From contig SIJG01000015.1 in NCBI GenBank assembly GCA_023374025.1, forward strand, positions 1,964,697 to 2,028,696: DNA of 64,000 bases. The letters are read 5' to 3'. This DNA is from Heterodera schachtii (Eukaryota > Nematoda > Chromadorea > Rhabditida > Heteroderidae). Every line of letters begins with the position of its first letter. The first letter of the stretch is position 1. Positions 50,387 to 64,000 of the stretch are shown piece after piece. Position numbers and translations under genes: made by a program. The notes under the pieces are model-generated. The model did not search any database and was not told the DNA's origin. It saw nothing but the letters and a program-made list of their open reading frames with translations.

Positions 50387-52413
50387 ATGATTTGTTTTGA
50401 ATTAATTTTTTATTTGTTATTATGCGATGCCATTGCGATATTTTCCGCCGAAAATGTCCAAAAATGTGGCAAATATTCCATCGAAATGCTCCAAATGCCA
50501 ATTCATTACACGTCTTTTCTGAATTCTGAACCTTTGCAGCTGAAAATTAGTGGAAAAAATGACTATACAAATGAACATTCAGAAATGGTAATTAAATTTA
50601 AGAAAAAAAAATAATAATTTTCCCGCAAAGGTTTCGGTGGGATATTTTTTGGCCAAAAATGGGGCAATTAGCTGTGTGGCCGTCAGTTTAATCAGTGCAA
50701 GGGACACAAACGGCAGCGATTTCTTCGCCAAATCGCGCGATATTATGCACAAAATTCAACAAAGGCTGCCAAAATCAAAGCGAAAATTTTTAATTGAAAT
50801 GATTGACGCGTAAGTGAGAAAATAATAATAATAATAACACAAGACTTAAATTGGTAGCAGCTAATTAGTAATTACCAATTGAATTTCTGAAATCGCTTAA
50901 TATAAATAAATCAAAAGCAGTGGGTACACAACGCCATACGGCGAAAGGGCACTGATAACGGAGTTGGGCGAGGAGTCGTTCAATGATCGATTGTACGGAC
51001 GGCGATCAGTGCTTTATGCGAGCGATGCCGAGATGATGAGTGCCATCAGCGATTTGGCACAGCCGCTCGTCGAATTTCACAAAAGTGCCATTGCTATTTC
51101 AAAATCATTTACCTTTCGTTTCATTTCTTAATTCCCTCCCCTTTTTTCGTTGCCATTCATTTGGGATTGAAGCCGACCAATTTTATGTATGTGAAGAATG
51201 ATGGCAATTTGGTGCTGAAATTGGTCGACTTCGAAGATGCCCAATTCTTTTTGACGTCGTTCAACCAAAATGAAAGTGCCGCTGTCCGTGGAGTGCGCGA
51301 ATTCAGCCCGGAATACACGGCACCCGAATATTATGACGAGATGTACGGGCAGGTCGGCCCAGCTAATCGCTAATTAATAACTAATTAAATGTATATTGAA
51401 ATAAACATTTACCAATTACAGATTTCCACAAAATTTGATATTTGGTCAGTTGGAATAATTGCCTTTGAAATTTTCATTGATCAACTGCGTTTGGAGGAGA
51501 AAAAGGCACCAATGAACGGGGTAAGCATGGATCAGTGTATCATCAGAGACGGGAGCCAATCCCGAATCATTTCAAAAGCTTGGTATAGTTCGGTAGCCCT
51601 AATTAGTTTATTAGCATCATTCTTAGTTTAAGAAAATTCCATCAAACAATTAAATTTCAATTATTTGTCGAACAAATGAATAGATGAAGAAAAGCCGGAC
51701 AAATTTTGGGTGGTGTTGGTCAATTATTTCGCACTGACTTTTATCAGTTTTTTTATTGACATGATGCATTTTTTTTTTTTGAAATAAACAATCAAAACGA
51801 AAAAGTTTTTTTTAAAAGATGGAGCGAAGAACAATGCTTTGCAACATCGGCAATTTGTTCTTCGGATTTAAACGGAATCGCTTCGGAGATTACCCCGGCA
51901 ATGTCAAAGAAGTGCCGCTTTTGTACTCGGAAGACCCAAATTGGGTGTGGCAAAACAGTGACGCCATTCACGCGGTGCTGCGACTTTGGCTCAAATTTCC
52001 AAAGACGGCACTTTTGATTACGGTGAAAAACTTCATTAATTATTCAAATTATCGAAATTATTTATAATTTTTAAAAGAATTTGTTGGACTTTCGACAAGA
52101 AAAGCGTTTAACTGCACAAGGAGTTTTGGACTTTACCAACGGCTTATGCTTTCATGAAGAGCTGAAAACCGTCAGAGACTCCAAAAAACTGCGCATTTTC
52201 AGTCGGTTAAATTTTGGCGAACTCAAAAAAATTTTAGAAAAAATAAAATTAAAAAATCAAATGAAATTTTGGAAAAACAATTGGCACGAAAAAAACAAAA
52301 AATATAAACAGTTGAGAAAAATGGTGAAGGAAATAATTAAAATGTCGCAGAAACTAATCGAAGAGATGGGACGGAGCGTAGCGATGAAATTCGGAGAATG
52401 CGAAACAGAATAA
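50387..52413 (+). CDS. Signal-peptide-bearing protein-kinase-like protein, probable pseudokinase
   Basis: Several exons (about 50387-50586, 50631-50811, 50922-51075, 51160-51352, 51420-51520, one or two near 51690-52023, and about 52080-52413) form a kinase-fold-like protein. The N-terminus MICFELIFYLLLCDAIAIFS is a likely signal peptide. Landmarks: VAVSLISARD where kinases have the VAVK lysine; HLGLKPTNFM where HRDLKPxN is expected, so the catalytic Asp is Gly; LVDFEDA in place of DFG; a normal-looking TAPEYY (APE) and KFDIWSVGIIAFE. Three catalytic elements are altered together, pointing to a pseudokinase. The C-terminus is a Lys-rich helix (MKFWKNNWHEKNKKYKQLRK). No canonical AG precedes HLGLKP, so the join at 51,075-51,160 is unsettled. 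It may bind ligands or proteins outside the cell; that is inference. Confidence 0.6.
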
Positions 52414-52905
52414 AAGCACAAAGTAAAAAGAACAAACAATTAATTTTATTAATTAATCATTAATTAAGGGTAAGGAATTGCTTAAACAAAATTAATTTCA
52501 TTTATTATTATTATTAATCCTAATTAAGGAAAATTGTCAAGCAAAAATATATTAATGGCAGATCACTTAACAAAAATATCATAAAGAAAGAACTCAATTG
52601 AACTAATTTCGCCGCATATTTTATGAATTGAACTAAAATTTTAATTGAAAAGAAGAAATCCCATTAGTTACGAAGTTGAAAAAGAAACGATTCAGTTAAT
52701 CTGTGCAGAGGAAACGCATTAAATTACATAAAAATGAACGATAAAATGAGTTAAATGAAATCACTACAATTTTTAATGGCTATTAAACTTTAATTGTGTA
52801 AAGGAAACATTGGAGATTCAATTTGATTTTTAAAACAAATTAAAATTTGATCTTTTTTTAACACCTGATAAAAATGCACATTTATTTGGGCTGTTTTTTC
52901 CATTT
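52414..52905. other. Intergenic between convergent genes
   Basis: AT-rich gap between the 3' ends of the pseudokinase-like gene and receptor cyclase 2. No gene or repeat ends seen. Confidence 0.5.
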
Positions 52906-58538
<5,633 letters not shown>

Positions 58539-59862
58539 TTGGAAGGCAAAAGCAATAATCAATTAACAATAATCTGAACGGCAGCTTTTTTAACTACATT
58601 TTTAAATTTGTGATAATTATGCCTGGGTTTTTAGTGGCGAAAAACCCCAAAAGAAATTGTGTCATGACAACTCGTACAAAAGGCAACTCGTACAAAAGGC
58701 AACTCGTACAAATGGCAACTCGTACAAATGGCGAAAATGGTGGGGTGGAAATTGTTGCGAAAAATATTTTAAATTTTTGAAAATTAAAAAAATGTATAAA
58801 CAACTTGTTTAATGATTTAACAATTTTGAAGCTTTCAAAGAGATCGACCCTTTAGAAAGCCGGGCCCAAGTCTATAAGCCATAAATTAAATACTGTGTTT
58901 TTTTCGCCATTAAACGACGTGCCATCGATTGGGTTATTCATTGGTTAAAATGTGTATTCAAATGCAACTTCATTATCAATCAGTAAACTGATTTTGATCG
59001 GATAAAATGCGTTTTGTGTGCGCTTTCGCTGTTTCTTTCTGTTGGTATTCTGTCCGTAAACATTGTTTTGTCTCTTTAAAAACACCTCTAATAATGTTTT
59101 AGTGCTTCTCCTCCCCCCCCCCCCCTCCCCTTCTCTTTCTCTTCCATTTGCCCTTTTATTGCCAAACGATGGGCGGCGGGGGAATCACTTTGACTTTGGC
59201 GGAAGAAAATGGGGGAGAAGCCTTTGCCCTTGTCATTATTAAATGTTTAATAATGAATAATAATTTCTGTGCTGTGATTACAAACTCCAAAATGATCGTA
59301 AAATGATTAAAAGCACAAGAATTACTTCCTCATTTAGTAAATAATTAATTCGAACAATTAGTTAATTAATTGTAATGGACAGACGGAAGGACAGTGCGAA
59401 AAATTGATTTAAAGTTTTAAAATCCTGTTTCAAAGTTGTCAAAAAATGAAAGGGAACGAAAGGATGAAAATTGAAAAATTTGCCGTTGAAGAAAAAATTC
59501 AGGATGATTTGGTGATTTTTTAAAACCAAATGAATTTTCCGAAATCAAAAAAAAAGAACAATAACCCGAAATCAGAATCATGGGAACTGAATTAATGACA
59601 ACAGCCAATATCGCCTATTTCACCGCTAATCATCCAATTATTACTCATCGGATCGACATGAGAAGGAACAACGGATGAGGCGACATGAAGTTTAGGCACC
59701 AGAAATTTGGGCTATATGATATTAATTTAAAAATGAAAAAACTAAATTATGCTGTGATTTCATCATTATCCTTAAATAACCCAAGTTACGCTTAATAATT
59801 TATTTTACTTGAAAAATTAAAACATTTAAATATGGAAACTCTTAAAATTTTGTCAATTCTTA
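58539..59862. other. Intergenic, upstream of receptor cyclase 2
   Basis: AT-rich. A four-fold direct repeat of CAACTCGTACAAA(A/T)GG lies at about 58,669-58,730. A poly-C run (about 59,113-59,125) is present. No coding exon is supported. Confidence 0.5.
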
Positions 59863-60417
59863 GGTACTTCCGGGTTTTGTTACCCTCCCCCTCATCAAAA
59901 TGTCAATATCCCTACAAAGGAAAGCACTTTTCCAGGGAGTTTTAGGCGCTGACCAAGAACCTGTCTATGCTTTTATCAATGATTTTTATCGTGTGATTTT
60001 GTCAATGATTTTTCAAAAAAAAGCACAAAAATATGTTGTTTTTTTTTAAAAGCCATAAGCATGTCTAGGATCTCTAAAAATCCAGAAAAAGCCCCGAGTG
60101 CCGTGGAGCGGCCCGAAATGCTTATCATTGGCTTCATTTGAAAAGTGATCAGCCCAATTCCAGTACAAAATTTGTTGGGCTATAACTTTTGATAGAAACA
60201 TCGTAAACCCTGAAACAAGGACATTCGATTCCTCTCGACTATATCTAATTGATTGGTATATTATAAGACTCGTTTTTTTAAAATTATTGACAAAATCACA
60301 GAGTGAAAATCATTGATAAAATCAGTTTTTGTTTTGTTTTTGACGTTAGATACCCAAAGAAAGTTCCCTTGTCGGGGTCATGCCATTTTATGGGGTAACA
60401 AAACCCGGAATTACCAA
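59863..60417. mobile_element. Inverted-repeat MITE with TTCCGGGTTTTGTTACCC ends
   Basis: The left end TTCCGGGTTTTGTTACCC (59,868) and the right end GGGTAACAAAACCCGGAA (near 60,411) are exact inverted copies. The interior has no transposase frame but contains GATTTTTATCGTGTGATTTTGTCAATGATTTTT and near-inverse pieces around 60,280-60,330. Part resembles 12,120-12,360 ('tcgactat', 'ggctataac', 'caggg'). The target duplication was not resolved. Confidence 0.7.
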
Positions 60418-61782
60418 TTCATATATGGTTAGACGTGGTAATTGTTTCTGTTTAGATTTAGACCCGAATTGATACAAATAGAACATATGTTATAATATGA
60501 CATTGATATATGCATAAAGAGTGTAATGAGTCCAGCAAATACCTAAGCAGTTTAATTAAGTAGGGAATTCATGAAAAAAACGAACATGATTAAAATTTAC
60601 TATACCTACTTTTAATGCACATTTACAAATATTCTTATTTTTTAATCTTTAATATGATTCCAAAACTCCCACCCGTGAAGAATCGACGAACGAATAAACT
60701 CAGTCCAATTTGAATTTTTTTAATAACATTTCAATTTTTAAAAATACTAACCAACTGGAAAATTAAAAGTTTTGTAAGAACTGCCATGACCACAAAAAAA
60801 GGACAAATTCGGGGTCATATTCTTCACTATTGCCCTGCCAGCACCTTTATCACAATGTTTATCAAATGAGGAGCTAAAAATGAGATGTTTCGCCAATTAA
60901 GCAAATGTTTGAATTAATGGTGCATTGGGTATCATTCACTGCACATTCAAATCCACCCATCCAACGAAATCGGCGGCTCACCAAGGCTAACAAACTAAAA
61001 ACGATCATTAATGGCTTGATTAAAAACAATTAGCAAAGCTTTAATACTTTGGCTCAGAAAGTGTGCCCGCTTTCTGGAATTAAAAGGTGAACAAAATTGA
61101 CAACAGCAGAGGCCAAAGAATGAAAAGTCAGCGGAGACAGACAAATCCATGTGACAAGCGAAAGTCAGAAACTGACAATGTCGGAATTAGGAGAAAATGT
61201 GTGTAAATTAGAGATGAGCGAACCTGAAATAAAATTGAATGATTTTGGCAATTCCCTGGTGCTTCAATGGCATCGAAATCGCCATTAATCAACAGAAAAA
61301 AACGATTCATTAATAGTGAAAAATTTGGGGCATTTCTGAAATGCAATGCCAGAACGCAATTCAGGCTCACAATCAGCTTTTTTTTCAATGAAAACAGTTT
61401 TGGTATTAGGCTAAATTCTTCAAAACACTTTTCAAATTTCTAATTTTGTTTTTCTTAATCCTGTCAAAATATTTTTCTTTTTAATTTTTTAGGATTTGGC
61501 GCAGTTTTGCGCAATTTGATCAGAGGGAAATGCGGGGAATGAACGGAAATTGAAGAAATGGGTGGGAGAGAGCGTTAAGACGAATAGCGGAGCGATCACT
61601 GATCATCCAACCAAACCATCCACAATTTGTATAACATTCAGAATGTGTATATAATAATAAAGTACAAATTGTATAATATACTGGAATCTGAAAATTGAAT
61701 GTTCCGACACTTTGCTGATTTGAGGAGCACAAAGAAATTTTAAATTTAAACGTACGAAAAACATTTAAAAAAGTTCGCTGCG
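60418..61782. other. Intergenic, no gene seen
   Basis: AT-rich DNA between the MITE and the 3' end of the SON-like gene. No splice-bounded coding frames were recognised. Confidence 0.45.
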
Positions 61783-64000
61783 CTACTCCAAACTCTCATT
61801 GGCCTTCGGCGGAGGTGGTGAGAGCTCTGCGGGGTCTGTAATTGAGAATGAATTAAAACAACTTTGGCCAAAGTCCCTTTAGTTACATGACATTTCGGGA
61901 AATTTAAAAATACACAATTTGTGTTGGTTGGCAAAAGCATTGGGCTTAAAATTTTCAATGTTCCCGGCCACGGAGTTTTTTTTTGGCGAAAAACGGTTAC
62001 AAATCCCTACAAAACATACATCCTAATTCGGATTTCAAAAAAAGAAAAGAAAAAACATCCCCAAAAATTGAATTTTTGAATTCAGCCCCCCCCCCCCCCC
62101 CGAAGCCACGGGTCTGGCTACGCCATTGGAAAAGGGGACAGAGTGAACGATTTGCCCAACAAAGGAAAATGAACACAATTTAAGGAGGAGAATGGCTTTG
62201 CCTTTATCTGCAGGCTGTTGCTCCTCCGTCTGTTGTTGTTTTGGGATAAGCACCGGCGGTTTCGGTGGCTGTGGCAGCGAACGGATGAGCACCGGCGGTT
62301 TGGGCGGAGGCGGCAATTTTGGGGGAGTCGGAGGGGGCGGAAGGAACGAAGAAGCGGAGGAAAACACCGGCGGAACGGGTGGCTGAATTGACAATTGAGC
62401 AACAACGAACAGGCAAAACTCAGCAAATGCCAACAACCTTCGGCAACGGTCGGACCAACGCGGCGGCTAACAGCGGCACGGACAGCGACTGAGAGGCCAT
62501 AAATGAGGGCTGATTGTGAATGTCTGCAGTGGAAGTGGAGGGCGTGTCGGAGAGGGCCATGGGCGGAATCATCGGAGGCGGAGGTGGCGCCTTGCCAAGT
62601 TGGAGCCACGGCATGGAGGAGGAGGACTTTTGGGTGGAGCCCTAGAAAAACCCGAAGAAATCGAATCGGTTTTATAGTTGGCAAAAACACCGACCGCTAT
62701 TTTGATTTTGATTTCACTGCTCAATAGGCGAAGCGGCTTTTTGAACGGAGCTGTGCCGTCGCCGCCCTCCGCCTCCTCTTCGCCCGCTTCTTTGGCCTTT
62801 TGCGTGCGCCGCTTCCAACTCTCATGACGACCTTAAACGCAAAACATAATCCAATAGCGTGGATCATTTTTCGTTCGGTCAGCGTTTTGTCGCCCCTTTT
62901 GTGAAGGGGGAGGGGGGGGGCTTCAAAGATCCTCTGAACATGGCAGGTTATTAGGGATCCTAATTAGGAAATTTCAAAATGCCGTCTTCTTACGCTGGAA
63001 TCGCTCCTCCTCGTCGCCTTCCTCTTCGCTGCCGCTGGACACTTTTTGTAACAGCAAATAGTCGTCGTCATCGCCCACGGGCCCTCCGGCGCGATGCATT
63101 CGCTTGGGGGGTGCGCCTCCGGCGACGCCAAGTGGGAAGTTCGGGTTGATCCATTTGGTGAAGGGCACCGGACGGGCGGCCTCCTCATCCGCCACCTGCT
63201 TACAGAGCGCTGAAAGGACCAATTTATTTACTGCTAAATTTAATTAATGGTGCTAAAATTTTAATTGTCCAAAATTTAGCATAAATTTCTTAAGAAAGAA
63301 ATCCGAGATTTTCCATTTCCCGGGCGGTGCCTCCCTCTCGGCACCGTCGGACGGTTTTTTTTGTTTTATTTTTTTTGTCTTCTTTTTTTATTTTGGTTTT
63401 TTTTTAATAAACAGAGGTTTTTTCTGTATAAGTCTCTACTCCATTATTATTTTAATTTATGGTCTAACATACTTGCCAACTGTTCCACTGATTTGATTTT
63501 AATTGTGTCCACCAATTCGGCCCCCTTGGGTAATTTTCCTTCCTAAATTGACATTATTTACAATGAAAGTTTTTTTTTTTTTTTTTGAGACCATGGCTAA
63601 TTTGGTGGCATTTTCGGTGGCAATCTCCAACAGTTTTCGCTTGTCAATTTGTCCACGATTGTCCAAATAATCGGCCTTTGGTCGCTGAGTAAAGAAACGG
63701 AGGTTCACTCGGCCACCACGGCCGCGAAGACGGCTGTAAAATCTGAATGTTCTACTGACAATGAATGAATTATTTTTGTCCCAAATTCCACATCCATGCC
63801 CCCCCCCCCGGTTTTTAATGTCTCTTATTGACTTAAACACTGACCCGCGTCCGCGTAGTCCCAAAATGGTCGTAGTTGTTGCTGTTGTTGTCCCAGACGT
63901 TGTTTCCCCATTGATCGTCCTTGCCAAGCCGTATGTGCTGCGCCGTCCTGCTCCCGGAATGTACGGACGCCGGAGGGTGGAGATGAGTTTCGGGTCGCGC
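61783..64000 (-). CDS. SON-like RNA-splicing cofactor, C-terminal part, 5' end outside window
   Basis: Eight phase-checked exons (64000-63845 partial, 63733-63592, 63542-63473, 63209-62994, 62831-62695, 62641-62438, 62382-62202, 61835-61783). Reading: an RGRGRLRGRGG basic stretch; KRKLLEIATENATKLAM; EGKLPKGAELVDTIKIKSVE; then LCKQVADEEAARPVPFTKWI leading to an acidic, Ser/Glu-rich segment; HESWKRRTQKAKEAGEEEAE; SMPWLQLGKAPPPPPMIPPM; two PPKPPVLI repeats; end KANESLE. Human SON has a comparable LLEIAKANA, LPPNLKP, IEELTEKCKQIAQ order, which suggests a SON-like nuclear-speckle splicing protein. The G-patch and double-stranded RNA-binding domains of human SON are not seen before the stop. The last intron (62201-61836) is GC-AG and contains a run of 17 or so C. 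Orthology is moderate. Confidence 0.6.
63319..63350 (+). repeat. Copy of the GC hairpin core in a SON-like gene intron
   Basis: GGGCGGTGCCTCCCTCTCGGCACCGTCGGAC, preceded by TTTTCCATTTCCC, matches the core seen at 9,986, 15,709 and 17,127. It lies in the intron between the exons at 63,473 and 63,209. Its stem is shorter and its loop longer than in the other copies. Confidence 0.45.

Noticed and set aside
62118..62690. Minus-strand 190-residue frame over the SON-like exons
   Set aside because: It would need read-through of well-supported introns. The Met/Pro/Ser-rich frame closes in phase with neighbours.

Overview
The window is eukaryotic nuclear DNA, almost certainly from a nematode. Genes are split into many short exons by mostly 45-60 nt, AT-rich introns. 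Coding exons are near 50% GC, while intergenic DNA is very AT-rich and packed with small inverted-repeat elements. Some first exons follow trans-splice-like acceptors (31,581; 33,175), and the gene set is typical of nematodes: receptor guanylyl cyclases, ShKT domains, a Na/K-ATPase-like pump. At least four introns begin with GC and end with AG, and there are many small secreted proteins. Frequent GC-AG introns are reported for potato cyst nematode genomes, so a tylenchid plant-parasitic nematode is the best guess, but that is inference.

Layout. 1-6,641 (+): the C-terminal part of an MTCL/SOGA-family coiled-coil protein. 7,121-8,370 (-), 12,495-14,408 (-) and 27,300-28,713 (-): three paralogues of what looks like an undescribed secreted family. 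It is built from phase-1 Cys-module exons plus a fast-evolving Tyr/Pro/Asn/Gln repeat tract, and one copy also has a C-terminal ShKT domain and Gly/Tyr tail. 18,542-21,225 (+): flavin-containing monooxygenase, with every exon junction in phase. 22,889-25,884 (+): secreted GH37 trehalase. 31,582-32,603 (+) and 38,858-43,943: small secreted or highly charged coiled-coil genes, two of them apparently related. 33,188-38,539 (+) and 52,906-58,538 (-): two paralogous receptor guanylyl cyclases facing each other. 44,811-49,781 (+): a divergent Na/K-ATPase alpha-like pump. 50,387-52,413 (+): a signal-peptide-bearing pseudokinase-like protein. 61,783-64,000 (-): the C-terminal part of a SON-like splicing cofactor.

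The long gaps (8.4-12.5, 14.4-18.5, 28.7-31.6, 58.5-61.8 kb) hold non-autonomous elements. Several have clear terminal inverted repeats, and some have 8-bp (hAT-like) or TA (Tc1/mariner-like) target-site duplications. A dispersed repeat carries a conserved GC-rich hairpin and, in two copies, a tRNA-like A-box/B-box head. No transposase gene, rRNA gene, CRISPR array or intact tRNA gene was seen.

No operon-like functional pathway links the genes. The most coherent theme is secretion and sensing: modular Cys-rich proteins, charged secreted coils, a secreted pseudokinase and two chemosensory-type cyclases. Exon boundaries were assigned by hand from splice motifs and reading-frame phase. They are firm where stated as phase-checked and approximate elsewhere.
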